From: Bacilli bacterium
GTDB taxonomy: Bacteria > Bacillota_I > Bacilli_A > Izemoplasmatales > Hujiaoplasmataceae
DNA length: 38,709 nt
Assembly: GCA_016935815.1 (NCBI GenBank)
Contig: JAFGQH010000071.1
Coordinates: 1 to 38,709, forward strand
Reading direction: 5' to 3'
The notes beneath the pieces were generated by a model. The model had not been told where the DNA came from. It did not search any database and saw nothing but the letters and a program-made list of their open reading frames with translations. A program made the position numbers and the translations under genes. Numbering within the stretch: the stretch's first letter is position 1; each line of letters begins with the position of its first letter. Positions 15,623 through 23,146 of this stretch are shown here, piece after piece.

Positions 15623-15650
15623 ATTATAGCAATTCTCCGAAGTGTTTCAA
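15623..15650 (-). promoter_or_regulatory. promoter inside the 3' end of gap, for the VTT gene
   Basis: Minus-strand TTGAAA (15645-15650), 16-base spacer ending in TGC, TATAAT (15623-15628). The -10 contains the gap TAA stop. It combines a good -35 with an extended -10. Confidence 0.65.
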
Positions 15651-16631
15651 AGTACGAACCATTTGGTATGTGAATGATGCTTCGTTGTCATACCAAGTGA
15701 TGACTTTGACAAGTTGTTTTCCATCGACTGTCATGACTTTTGTAGATTGTGCATCAAACAAAGTACCGAATGACATACCGATTGTATCGCTTGATACGAT
15801 TGGATCTTCTGTGTATCCGACGGTATCGGATTGCGCTGCTTTGACAGCTGCGTTGACCTCTTCAGCAGTAACTTCTTTTCCAAGTTCCACTACAAGGTCC
15901 ACAACAGAACCAGTGATGACAGGTACACGAAGTGCCATTCCGTCCATCTTGCCTTTTAATTGTGGCAATACCAATCCGACAGCTTTTGCAGCTCCGGTTG
16001 AAGTTGGAACGATGTTCGCTGCTGCTGCTCTACCTCTTCTTGCATTGATTCCTTTTTTGTGAGGAATATCAAGAGTTGCCTGATCGTTTGTGTAAGCATG
16101 AATGGTTGTCATGAATCCTTTGACGATACCGAAGTTTTCATCCAAGACTTTTGCGATTGGAGCTAAGCAGTTTGTAGTACAAGATGCTGCACTAAGTACT
16201 GTTTCAGTTCCAGTCAATGTGTTTTCATTGACACCGAAAACGATTGTTGGGATGTCACCTTTTGCAGGTGCGGAGATAACGACTTTTTTTGCCCCAGCTG
16301 TTAAATGTTTGGAAGCTCCTTCTTGTGACACGAAGACACCAGTACATTCCAATACAACATCAACACCAAGTTTTGCCCAAGGAAGGTTTTCTGGATCGCG
16401 TTCTGCGTATACAGGGATTTTTGTTCCTTCTACGACAAGATCGCTTCCTTCGAATGATACCGGTTTGCCGTATCTTCCTTGTGAACTATCGTACTTCAAC
16501 AGGTATGCCAATTGTTCTGCATCTGTCAAATCGTTGATAGCGACGATTTCGAAATCAGTTTGTCCGAACATAATTCTGAATGCCAGACGTCCGATTCTTC
16601 CGAATCCATTGATAGCTACTTTTAATGCCAT
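15624..16631 (-). CDS. gap: glyceraldehyde-3-phosphate dehydrogenase
   Basis: Type I phosphorylating GAPDH of glycolysis, converting glyceraldehyde-3-phosphate, NAD+ and phosphate to 1,3-bisphosphoglycerate in the cytosol. The Rossmann motif INGFGRIGR is at residues 7-15, and Asp34 in the INDLTD segment indicates NAD+ preference. Catalytic Cys151 lies in SAASCTTNC, and the conserved RVP motif follows near residue 235. Length is 335 residues, as usual. AGGAGG precedes the ATG. The gene stands alone, with a strong promoter upstream (16669-16697) and a hairpin terminator downstream, rather than in a glycolytic operon with pgk/tpi. Confidence 0.98.
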   Translation of the reverse strand: MALKVAINGFGRIGRLAFRIMFGQTDFEIVAINDLTDAEQLAYLLKYDSSQGRYGKPVSFEGSDLVVEGTKIPVYAERDPENLPWAKLGVDVVLECTGVFVSQEGASKHLTAGAKKVVISAPAKGDIPTIVFGVNENTLTGTETVLSAASCTTNCLAPIAKVLDENFGIVKGFMTTIHAYTNDQATLDIPHKKGINARRGRAAAANIVPTSTGAAKAVGLVLPQLKGKMDGMALRVPVITGSVVDLVVELGKEVTAEEVNAAVKAAQSDTVGYTEDPIVSSDTIGMSFGTLFDAQSTKVMTVDGKQLVKVITWYDNEASFTYQMVRTLKHFGELL

Positions 16632-16668
16632 TTATATATATCCTCCTATATTGAATTTCATCGTCTAT

Positions 16669-16697
16669 ATTTTACACGAAAAACTGCTTTTTTTCAA
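16669..16697 (-). promoter_or_regulatory. gap promoter
   Basis: Minus-strand TTGAAA (16692-16697), 17-base spacer, TAAAAT (16669-16674), about 38 bases upstream of the gap ATG, with AGGAGG in the leader. Confidence 0.75.
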
Positions 16698-16711
16698 TTA
16701 TCTTTAACTAT

Positions 16712-16772
16712 AAAAAACCGTTTTCACTGATTATGACAGTGAAAATCAAAGAAAAAAGCGGTGGCCCGCTTT
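16712..16772 (-). terminator. tandem terminator hairpins after spx
   Basis: First hairpin AAAGCGG/CCGCTTT (16755-16761, 16766-16772) followed by a T run; its first base is part of the spx TAA. A second stem TTTTCACTG/CAGTGAAAA (16721-16729, 16737-16745) is followed by CGG and six T. Together they insulate the gap promoter. Confidence 0.8.
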
Positions 16773-17223
16773 ACTTCACTGCTCTCATTGCTTCCTTTAA
16801 GCTTCTCTTGTATTCACAATCGCGTTCCGGAGTATTCTGTTCACACCCGTCGCAATTGATGAATTTACGAAATTCTCTTGGAATGAAGGCGCGAATTTCG
16901 TCTTCATTATATCCTGTCTGCATGATCTGTTCGTTGATGATGATTGGACGCTTCAGGATCGTTGGATTCTGGATGATGAAATCAGCCAACTCGGAGAATT
17001 TCATTTCTTCTGGTTCCAGATTTGTTTCCTTAAATACTTTCGACCGTGTGGAGATGATATCTTCAAATCCATTCTCGGAATATTTCAACATATTGATAAT
17101 ATCATTTCGTGTCAGTTTGATACCAATGATATTCTTTTCACGGTACTCGATTTTATGGCTGTCAAACCAGCGTTTTGCTTTACGGCAAGAAGAACAACTT
17201 GAACTTGTATATAGTGTAACCAT
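16771..17223 (-). CDS. spx: Spx-family RNA polymerase-binding regulator
   Basis: Thioredoxin-fold redox regulator that binds the RNA polymerase alpha C-terminal domain and controls thiol-stress genes. The N-terminus MVTLYTSSSCSSCRKAKRW contains the redox switch C10-S-S-C13. Family landmarks follow: DIISTRSKVF near residue 55 and RPIIINEQIMQTGYNEDEI near residue 92, with the RPI motif, so this is Spx rather than arsenate reductase. It has 150 residues against about 131 in Bacillus. The extra tail holds CDGCEQNTPERDC, three further cysteines, not part of classical Spx. GAGG precedes the ATG. It is transcribed divergently from pepF. Confidence 0.9.
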   Translation of the reverse strand: MVTLYTSSSCSSCRKAKRWFDSHKIEYREKNIIGIKLTRNDIINMLKYSENGFEDIISTRSKVFKETNLEPEEMKFSELADFIIQNPTILKRPIIINEQIMQTGYNEDEIRAFIPREFRKFINCDGCEQNTPERDCEYKRSLKEAMRAVK

Positions 17224-17247
17224 GTGTTCGCCTCACTTTCCAGTTTC

Positions 17248-17279
17248 ATTATAGCATAACCTTATTTATTATATCATAA
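17248..17279 (-). promoter_or_regulatory. tandem extended -10 elements for spx
   Basis: Two near-identical minus-strand elements 20 bases apart: TTATGCTATAAT (17248-17259) and TTATGATATAAT (17268-17279). Both are extended -10 sequences without an obvious -35. They suggest two start sites for spx. Confidence 0.65.
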
Positions 17280-17316
17280 TGTGAACAAAATACTACACTA
17301 TTTTTTCTGAATAATG

Positions 17317-17322
17317 TATAAT
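17317..17322 (+). promoter_or_regulatory. -10 element of pepF
   Basis: TATAAT on the plus strand, 30 bases before the pepF ATG. The -35 is weak (TACACT at 17294-17299, 17-base spacing). The region is shared with the divergent spx promoters. Confidence 0.55.
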
Positions 17323-17351
17323 AAAGAAAGACAAAATCAGGAGGATTAACT

Positions 17352-19115
17352 ATGAAATGGGATCTTACATACCTCTATCCAAGCTTAGAAGCTTGGGAAG
17401 AAGGGTATCAAAAAACAGTTGAAATCATCGAGAAACTCGCCACTTACAAAGGCAAACTCGGTGATTTTGAACAATTCAAAGCATATTTCGCATTGCAACA
17501 AGACATTCAATCTGTTGGTCTGAAGACCTATCAATATGCTTCATTGCTTTCCGATTTGGATAAGAAAAACGCTGAGAATTCAGCTCGTTTACAACGTATT
17601 CAAATCGCCTTTTCCAAATTGCAACAAGCAACCGCATTCGAAGAACCGGAATTGATTGCACTTGGGAAAGAAACCGTACTCGGATACATCGATCAAGACA
17701 AGAGTTTGGAAGAGTTTCGCTTCGGACTTGTGAAATTGTTCCGCAGACAAGAACATATCTTGGATGATAACTCCGAAACACTCTTGGCAAATTTCTCGCA
17801 ATTATTGAATTCTGGAAGAGCACTGTATTCTTCTCTTACCGTAGCCGATATGGAACCAAGTGACATCATGCTTGAAAACGGTGAAATCACTACGATAACG
17901 AATTCCAATTATCGTTCTTATATCCAAAAGTCGGATTCCGAAAAAGAGCGCAAAGAGATCTTCGAATCGGTATTCTCTTATTATGAAGCTCACAAGAATA
18001 CCTATGCAAGTATTTATAAGACCGTTTTGGATTCGGATTACGCAAACATGAAGGCAAGAAAATACAATTCTTCACTGGAATCCTATTTATTCAACAATGC
18101 GATTCCTGTAGAAGTGTATCATTCCTTGGCAAATGTGGCGAAAAACAATACCGCCATCATCAAACGTTATCTGGATTTGAGAAAGAAACATTTGGGATTG
18201 TCGGAAACGCATACGTATGATCGTTTCTTGCAACTGGCAAAAGACAATAGAGAATATGAATTTGAAGATGCGAAGAAACTCTTCTTCCGTTCCATTCGTC
18301 ATTTCCCACAGGATTTTCAAGATAAGGCAAAAGAAGTATTAAGAGATGGTTTCGTAGATGTCTTTGAACAATCCGGAAAACGCACGGGTGCTTATTCCAG
18401 TTCGATGCCGAATTTACATCCATATATCCTGTTGAATTATTCCAAGACATTATCAGATGTCTTCACCGTATCACATGAAGCGGGACATTCTATGCATTCG
18501 ATGTACGCTTCAGAAACCCAACCGACGTCCTTGCAGAACTACACGATTTTCGTAGCCGAAGTCGCATCCACATTCAATGAACATAACCTTTTGGATTACA
18601 TCATCAAAGAAAGTGATGCTTCCAAAGCCGAAAAGATCGCTTTATTGCAAAGTGCAATCGACGATATCATGAGCACTTTCTATCGTCAAACATTATTTGC
18701 AATCTATGAGCTCGAAGCTCATAAATTGGTAGAAACCAACCAACCGATTACGGCAGATGCTTTGAGTAAAATCATGATTGATTTATACGACCACTTCTAT
18801 GCTATCGATATCAAGAAGGAAGAAGTGAAAGAATATGTCTGGGCTTATATCCCTCACCTCTTCTACACTCCGTTCTATGTCTATCAATACGCAACCAGTT
18901 TCGCCGCTTCACTTAAGATTTATGAAGACGTCAAGAACAACAAACCACAAGCATTTGACAAGTATTTGGGCTTGTTGAAATCAGGTGGTTCCAACTTCCC
19001 TGTAGAACAACTGAAAGCAGCCGGTGTCGATTTGACAAAAGAGGATGCATTCTTGGCAGTCGTAAATCGTATGAATGAATTGGTAAATGAACTTGAAGAA
19101 GTTTTAAATTCATGA
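17352..19115 (+). CDS. pepF: oligoendopeptidase F
   Basis: Cytosolic M3-family zinc metallopeptidase degrading short peptides. The catalytic motif is H375-E-A-G-H379 within VSHEAGHSMHSMYA, and the third zinc ligand should be the Glu in the downstream VAEVASTFNEH segment. At 587 residues it matches the PepF family. The N-terminal half is helical, as usual. AGGAGG lies seven bases before the ATG, giving a firm start. It is followed at once by the trpS promoter, whose -10 begins on the base after the pepF TGA, so pepF and trpS may be partly co-transcribed: there is no terminator between them except the T-box attenuator. Confidence 0.96.
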   Translation: MKWDLTYLYPSLEAWEEGYQKTVEIIEKLATYKGKLGDFEQFKAYFALQQDIQSVGLKTYQYASLLSDLDKKNAENSARLQRIQIAFSKLQQATAFEEPELIALGKETVLGYIDQDKSLEEFRFGLVKLFRRQEHILDDNSETLLANFSQLLNSGRALYSSLTVADMEPSDIMLENGEITTITNSNYRSYIQKSDSEKERKEIFESVFSYYEAHKNTYASIYKTVLDSDYANMKARKYNSSLESYLFNNAIPVEVYHSLANVAKNNTAIIKRYLDLRKKHLGLSETHTYDRFLQLAKDNREYEFEDAKKLFFRSIRHFPQDFQDKAKEVLRDGFVDVFEQSGKRTGAYSSSMPNLHPYILLNYSKTLSDVFTVSHEAGHSMHSMYASETQPTSLQNYTIFVAEVASTFNEHNLLDYIIKESDASKAEKIALLQSAIDDIMSTFYRQTLFAIYELEAHKLVETNQPITADALSKIMIDLYDHFYAIDIKKEEVKEYVWAYIPHLFYTPFYVYQYATSFAASLKIYEDVKNNKPQAFDKYLGLLKSGGSNFPVEQLKAAGVDLTKEDAFLAVVNRMNELVNELEEVLNS

Positions 19116-19121
19116 TATAAT
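19093..19121 (+). promoter_or_regulatory. trpS promoter
   Basis: TTGAAG (19093-19098), 17-base spacer, TATAAT (19116-19121). The -35 is inside the last codons of pepF and the -10 directly follows its stop. Confidence 0.75.
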
Positions 19122-19127
19122 CATATC

Positions 19128-19345
19128 AATAAAAATCTTTGATATGGAAGAGTACCATTTCTGACCCGTTTTAGAGAGAGAACATTAGGTGAAAGTTCTT
19201 ATGGCAGGAAATGCGAATGGACCATGGAGTAGTGCCAATCACACTCGTCTCCCGCGTTAAGGGATAAAGCGCCAGTTATATACTGGAACTAAGGTGGTAC
19301 CGCGATAATAAATCGTCCTTTTCATAAGGACGATTTTTTTATTCA
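19128..19345 (+). promoter_or_regulatory. T-box leader (Trp) of trpS
   Basis: Stem I features GAGAGAGAAC and AGGTGAAAG are visible. The specifier context GCGAATGGACC gives UGG (Trp) at 19218-19220, matching the gene. T-box core AAGGTGGTACCGCG is at about 19291-19304. Terminator stem AATCGTCCTT/AAGGACGATT (19311-19320, 19326-19335) is followed by a T run. The GAA-specifier-AC context is the same as in the alaS leader. Confidence 0.93.
19311..19340 (+). terminator. T-box attenuator hairpin before trpS
   Basis: Perfect 10-bp stem AATCGTCCTT/AAGGACGATT with a TTCAT loop and T run. It is the conditional terminator of the Trp T-box. Confidence 0.9.
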
Positions 19346-19360
19346 TAAGGAGGGATAGTT

Positions 19361-20356
19361 ATGAAACGCATCGTATCAGGAATCAAACCCACCGGGACTC
19401 TCACATTAGGGAACTATCTCGGTGCAATCAAACAATTTGTCAAACTCCAGCAAAAAATGACGGACTGCGAGTTTTATTTGTTCATCGCCGACATGCATGC
19501 CATCACCACAAGGCAAGTACCAGCAGAACTCAGAAAAAGGACGTTAGATATCGCAGCCATGTATTTGGCTTGCGGACTCGATCGAGAGCGGACCGTGCTT
19601 TACATCCAATCCGAGATCCCGCAACAAACAGAACTGGGATACATTCTTCAGTCAAACGTGTATATGGGAGAACTCGAACGTATGACACAGTATAAGGACA
19701 AAGTCGCAAAGCAAGAGACGTCCATCACTTCTTCTTTGTTTACTTACCCGGCTTTGATGGCCGCAGACATCATCTTATATGATGCCGATTATGTCCCAGT
19801 CGGAGACGACCAGAAACAGCATTTGGAATTGACAAGAACCATCGCTCAACGTTTCAACAATTACTATGGTGATTTCTTCACGGTACCGGAGCCATTGATT
19901 CCAGAAGTCGGAGCGAGAATCATGGATCTGCAAAATCCCGAAAAGAAAATGTCGAAATCAGATGAAAACGACAAGGGTTATATTTCCATGTTTGACGATG
20001 AAGCATCCATTCGTAGAAAAATACGATCCGCCGTAACAGATTCTTTTGGGATCATTCGGTTCGATCCTGAAAACCAACCTGGCCTTGCCAATCTTTTAAC
20101 GATATATGCCAGTTGCACTGATCAGAGCATCGAAGAGATTAAAGATCAATACCAAGACAAGAGCTATAAAGAATTCAAAGACGATTTGGCAGAGGTAGTT
20201 GTCGGAGTATTGAAGCCGATCCATGACGCATATCAAACCATCGTGAAGTCTCAAGAGTTGCAAGATATTCTGGATCATGGAAGAGATATCGCATCGGATT
20301 ATGCCTTCAAAAAAATGCGCAAATGCAAACGCAAAATCGGGGTTGGCAGAAAATAA
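19361..20356 (+). CDS. trpS: tryptophanyl-tRNA synthetase
   Basis: Class I aminoacyl-tRNA synthetase charging tRNA-Trp. The ATP-binding HIGH-type segment is GTLTLGNYLGA (residues 12-22) and the second class I signature is KKMSKSDEND (near residue 195). The tryptophan pocket region around YPALMAADIILYDADYVPVG (near residue 128) is conserved. Length 331 residues is normal. AAGGAGGG precedes the ATG. The T-box with a UGG specifier upstream supports both identity and regulation by uncharged tRNA-Trp. A bidirectional hairpin terminator follows. Confidence 0.98.
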   Translation: MKRIVSGIKPTGTLTLGNYLGAIKQFVKLQQKMTDCEFYLFIADMHAITTRQVPAELRKRTLDIAAMYLACGLDRERTVLYIQSEIPQQTELGYILQSNVYMGELERMTQYKDKVAKQETSITSSLFTYPALMAADIILYDADYVPVGDDQKQHLELTRTIAQRFNNYYGDFFTVPEPLIPEVGARIMDLQNPEKKMSKSDENDKGYISMFDDEASIRRKIRSAVTDSFGIIRFDPENQPGLANLLTIYASCTDQSIEEIKDQYQDKSYKEFKDDLAEVVVGVLKPIHDAYQTIVKSQELQDILDHGRDIASDYAFKKMRKCKRKIGVGRK

Positions 20357-20362
20357 AAAACA

Positions 20363-20388
20363 AAGTCGAGTTCAGTAGAATTCGACTT
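20363..20388. terminator. bidirectional terminator between trpS and the MFS gene
   Basis: 11-bp stem with one G-U pair, AAGTCGAGTTC/GAATTCGACTT (20363-20373, 20378-20388), loop AGTA. A T-rich tract follows on the plus strand and a longer T run on the minus strand, so it serves both convergent genes. Confidence 0.88.
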
Positions 20389-20394
20389 TTCCTT

Positions 20395-21666
20395 TTATTC
20401 TTGTTTCTCTGCTTTGGTTTGAAATTTATGTTTTGTAAAAAACATGTTGTAGACGAAGAAACCGACCATAATCACGCTGATCAAGATAAACATCCATTTC
20501 ATGCTCTGATCGGCAATGAATCCGAGTAAAGGAGCGAAGACTACAACTAGTAGCGAAGTCATTTGCGATTCGACAGACAATACGCTTGCACGTTTCCCTG
20601 GATCACTTGCGTTTCCAACCAGTTCCACCATCAACGGTCTTCTAATATTCAACAGAACATAGAAGAGGATGAAAACTCCGAACACGACAAAGATGTTGTG
20701 CAGGAAGAACGCGATCACAAACATGATGATTGCTGAAAACAGCCATGTCATGTTGATGACAGTACGACTGTCTGTTTTCGCAACAACCTTATGTGCGTTT
20801 TTGGACGAGAAACTGCTGATCAGATAGATGATTGCATAGATGATACCCAAATAGATTGTTGAATTCTGATCATCGGTATATCCAGCCAATAATACATACC
20901 CTACCGGAATGGCCAAAATGATCGGTTGGACATAATCTTTGATGCTTTTGAATCCGGCTTGATAACTGGATGCTTCGATCAAAAGTCGTCTTACAGGTTT
21001 GCTTTTGAACACGTATTTGATCGATTGATAGCTTTCGTATAGGAATTCTTTGAGATTGAAAGTGGATGATTGTCTTTGATTTAGATAGTTAGGATAACTG
21101 ACAATCAACAACAAGTCGATTAGATATGGAAGGATCGACAAGAGGAATAGATATCGAAGATAATCCAATGAAAGGTCCTTGAAAATGATGATGAGTGCGA
21201 TTGCAATCAGACTCATCGCCATGGATCCTAGTTGAGACATCGCTCTGGTACTTCCATAAATCTTGGTCTTGGAAGAACCGATTTCATTGTGATCCAGGTA
21301 TTGCATAATCATCGCTTTATGAGTTCCTGAGCGGAAAGCTTCTCCTAACCCGAACAAGACCATTGCGATAATGAAGACATAGAAGGCTCCTCCAATAAAG
21401 AAGATCACGAAGGAGGAGATATAGAACAAGAAACAAACAACAAGCTCGAGCTTCTTTCCATAGCGGTCGGCGATGACTCCCGAAGGAATCTCGAAAATAT
21501 AGATGATCGCTTCCCGAATCGAGATCAATAGCCCGACTTCAAGCAAAGAAAGATGGTATACCGATAGGAAATAGATATACATATAAGGTTCGAAAAAACG
21601 CAGATTCTTCAAGAACCCGTACATTCCAAATTTGAATATCTGCATTTTATGATGTTTATCCGTCAT
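20395..21666 (-). CDS. MFS transporter
   Basis: Major facilitator superfamily secondary transporter, 423 residues with about 12 hydrophobic segments. Motif A between helices 2 and 3 is clear: SGVIADRYGKKLE (near residue 60). The hydrophilic segment between the two six-helix halves lies near residues 185-215. The substrate cannot be assigned; the N-terminus FLSVYHLSLLEVGLLISI resembles drug- or sugar-efflux-like MFS proteins of Bacillota. GAGGG precedes the ATG. It sits directly behind the ptsH terminator without a normal intergenic promoter; a possible promoter lies inside that hairpin. Confidence 0.85.
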   Translation of the reverse strand: MTDKHHKMQIFKFGMYGFLKNLRFFEPYMYIYFLSVYHLSLLEVGLLISIREAIIYIFEIPSGVIADRYGKKLELVVCFLFYISSFVIFFIGGAFYVFIIAMVLFGLGEAFRSGTHKAMIMQYLDHNEIGSSKTKIYGSTRAMSQLGSMAMSLIAIALIIIFKDLSLDYLRYLFLLSILPYLIDLLLIVSYPNYLNQRQSSTFNLKEFLYESYQSIKYVFKSKPVRRLLIEASSYQAGFKSIKDYVQPIILAIPVGYVLLAGYTDDQNSTIYLGIIYAIIYLISSFSSKNAHKVVAKTDSRTVINMTWLFSAIIMFVIAFFLHNIFVVFGVFILFYVLLNIRRPLMVELVGNASDPGKRASVLSVESQMTSLLVVVFAPLLGFIADQSMKWMFILISVIMVGFFVYNMFFTKHKFQTKAEKQE

Positions 21667-21685
21667 TTACAAATCCCTCTTTTTC

Positions 21686-21730
21686 CAAAAAAAAATCATA
21701 TTGCACCAAAAAAGTCGGTGAAATATGATT
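21686..21730 (-). terminator. ptsH terminator with a promoter-like sequence inside
   Basis: Minus-strand stem AATCATATT/AATATGATT extended by CACC/GGTG across one mismatch, followed by nine T (21722-21730 and 21694-21702 arms). Within it TTCACC (21717-21722), 16 bases, TATGAT (21695-21700) could act as a promoter for the MFS gene. Confidence 0.8.
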
Positions 21731-21745
21731 GATTGAATCATTTAC

Positions 21746-22012
21746 TTATTTCATCTCATTGATATCATTGATCACTCTGGTGATTGCTTTATATGCGTCT
21801 TCTTCATCTTTTCCATTGAAAGTAATCTTGATGTTCTTGTTTGCTGGAACACCAAGTGACATGACGCCCATGATCGATTTCAGATTCACTTTTCGTTCAT
21901 CGAATTCCAAAATCATCTCGGATTGAAAACTATTGGCTTTAGAAACTAATTTGGTCGCAGGTCTTGCATGTAGACCATTCTCATAAGTAATCTTGTACTT
22001 ACCAACTATCAT
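21746..22012 (-). CDS. ptsH: HPr phosphocarrier protein
   Basis: Phosphocarrier of the PTS (88 residues). The active-site histidine is His15 in ENGLHARPAT, normally phosphorylated by enzyme I. Ser46 in NLKSIMGVMSLGV is the HPr kinase/phosphorylase site, so both catalytic and regulatory residues are intact. GGAGG lies seven bases before the ATG. The gene follows an EIIB-like gene with 15 intervening bases and has a strong terminator. There is no ptsI (enzyme I) adjacent, unlike the usual ptsHI operon. Confidence 0.94.
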   Translation of the reverse strand: MIVGKYKITYENGLHARPATKLVSKANSFQSEMILEFDERKVNLKSIMGVMSLGVPANKNIKITFNGKDEEDAYKAITRVINDINEMK

Positions 22013-22027
22013 ATAATTTCCTCCGTA

Positions 22028-22402
22028 TTATTTCACTACTTCAATCAATCTATCTGCATTGAATGGAAAAATCAATTTTACATTGGATCCGGATACAAAT
22101 ACTCCTGTCGCTCCAAGCTTTTTGATTCCCTCCAAATTACAGGCTTCCACCTTTTTTAAAGCAAATGTGAATCTTGAACCTTCTTTGCTAATATCCGTAA
22201 TATTGTCTTTACCGCCAAAAAGTTGGATGATGGTATCAATCTCTTCGTCGGATACCAACAATTCCTTCGCTTTCGGTTTATAAAAATAGATAAAATAAAA
22301 AGCTACACCTATGATCAGAACGCACAGAATAACAGGCCACCAGTAATTGTCATTCAGCCAGTCCAAGTAAGTAGGTTCTTCAAAAAACAACAACCTCATC
22401 AT
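22028..22402 (-). CDS. membrane-anchored EIIB-like domain protein lacking the phospho-cysteine
   Basis: 124-residue protein with one membrane helix (about residues 22-41, WPVILCVLIIGVAFYFIYF) and a C-terminal domain (52-124) matching the glucose-family PTS EIIB fold: LFGGKDNIT at 61-69 and IKKLGATGVFVSGSNVKLIF at 93-112. In the signature normally read DACxTRLR, this protein has SKEGSRFT: the phosphorylated Cys is Glu74. The only cysteines (C27 in the membrane, C88) are not at that position. Sugar phosphotransfer is thus unlikely; a regulatory or scaffold role with HPr is an inference from its place 15 bases before ptsH. AGAGGTG precedes the first of two ATGs. Confidence 0.8.
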   Translation of the reverse strand: MMRLLFFEEPTYLDWLNDNYWWPVILCVLIIGVAFYFIYFYKPKAKELLVSDEEIDTIIQLFGGKDNITDISKEGSRFTFALKKVEACNLEGIKKLGATGVFVSGSNVKLIFPFNADRLIEVVK

Positions 22403-22418
22403 TCTAACACCTCTTTGT

Positions 22419-22434
22419 TATTTTACCACAAAAA
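22419..22434 (-). promoter_or_regulatory. promoter of the EIIB-like/ptsH operon
   Basis: Minus-strand TTTTTGTGGTAAAATA, an extended -10 form (TGG then TAAAAT at 22420-22425). The identical 16-mer precedes the SDR gene at 25576-25591. The -35 is weak (TTTCAA with 16-base spacing). Confidence 0.6.
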
Positions 22435-22485
22435 ATCATTGTTGAAATAATTTCTATGAAAAAAAGTAAAAAAGACAGTAAAAAG

Positions 22486-22514
22486 TTGCAAATTAGCCAT
22501 TCCTAGTATATAAT
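22486..22514 (+). promoter_or_regulatory. ppa promoter
   Basis: TTGCAA (22486-22491), 17-base spacer, TATAAT (22509-22514). The -35 and spacing equal those of the alaS promoter. It gives a leader of under 20 bases. Confidence 0.82.
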
Positions 22515-22536
22515 TTACAGGAAGGAACGTGATAGA

Positions 22537-23040
22537 GTGAGACAAATTGTAGAAGCAATTATTGAAATCCCTATGGGGACCAACAACAAGTATGAAGTAG
22601 ACAAAGCTAAAAACCGCATTAAATTAAACCGCGTTTTGTATTCCAAGATGACCTATCCGGCAGAATACGGATTCATCGATAAAACCCTGGCGGAAGACAA
22701 TGATCCGCTGGACATTCTGGTACTTGCCACAACAAAGACATTTCCGGGCTGCATCGTCGACGCCAGAGTCATCGGCTATTTGGATATGATCGATTCAGGC
22801 GAACATGATCAAAAGATAATCGCAGTTGTGAACGCAGATCCGAGATTTGATGATATCAATGAGATTTCGGATATCAAGGAATTACAACTGAAAGAGATCA
22901 AACTCTTCTTCAGCAATTACAAGATATTAGAGCCTGGACACCATGTGGAAGTTTTGAGCTACTATCCAAAATCAAAAGCTGTCGAATTGATTGAACAATG
23001 TCAAAGAGCGTATACCGAACATCTGAAGAGCAAAATGTAA
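22537..23040 (+). CDS. ppa: inorganic pyrophosphatase (family I)
   Basis: Soluble family I pyrophosphatase hydrolysing PPi to phosphate in the cytosol. Active-site landmarks are YEVDK near residue 19, YPAEYGFI near 41, and EDNDPLDILVL near 54 with the Mg-binding Asp residues. Length is 167 residues, normal for the prokaryotic hexameric type. The start is a GTG, with AAGGA ten bases upstream; no in-frame ATG fits the conserved N-terminus (MRQIVEAIIEIPMGTNNKYE). It is a single-gene transcript, with its own promoter and a hairpin terminator after the TAA. Confidence 0.95.
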   Translation: MRQIVEAIIEIPMGTNNKYEVDKAKNRIKLNRVLYSKMTYPAEYGFIDKTLAEDNDPLDILVLATTKTFPGCIVDARVIGYLDMIDSGEHDQKIIAVVNADPRFDDINEISDIKELQLKEIKLFFSNYKILEPGHHVEVLSYYPKSKAVELIEQCQRAYTEHLKSKM

Positions 23041-23064
23041 AGAGACGAACAGTCTCTTTTTTTA
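23039..23064 (+). terminator. ppa terminator
   Basis: Stem AAAGAGAC/GTCTCTTT, starting on the ppa stop codon, with a GAACA loop and a run of T. Confidence 0.85.
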
Positions 23065-23121
23065 TGCCAGAAATGAGTTTAAACAAAAGAATAATCGAGG
23101 TGATACGAACCATTGTTCCAT

Positions 23122-23146
23122 AAAAAAAGCCATCATCTATGGCTTT
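23122..23146 (-). terminator. terminator overlapping the DUF1801 stop
   Basis: Minus-strand 8-bp stem AAAGCCAT/ATGGCTTT (23126-23133, 23139-23146) with a 5-base loop and T run. Its upstream arm includes the last sense codons of the DUF1801 gene. Confidence 0.85.

Noticed and set aside
16771-17223. Arsenate reductase (ArsC) annotation
   Set aside because: The CxxC switch, the STRSKVF segment and the RPIIINEQIMQTGYNEDEI segment are specific to Spx; ArsC would have a single catalytic Cys with different surroundings.
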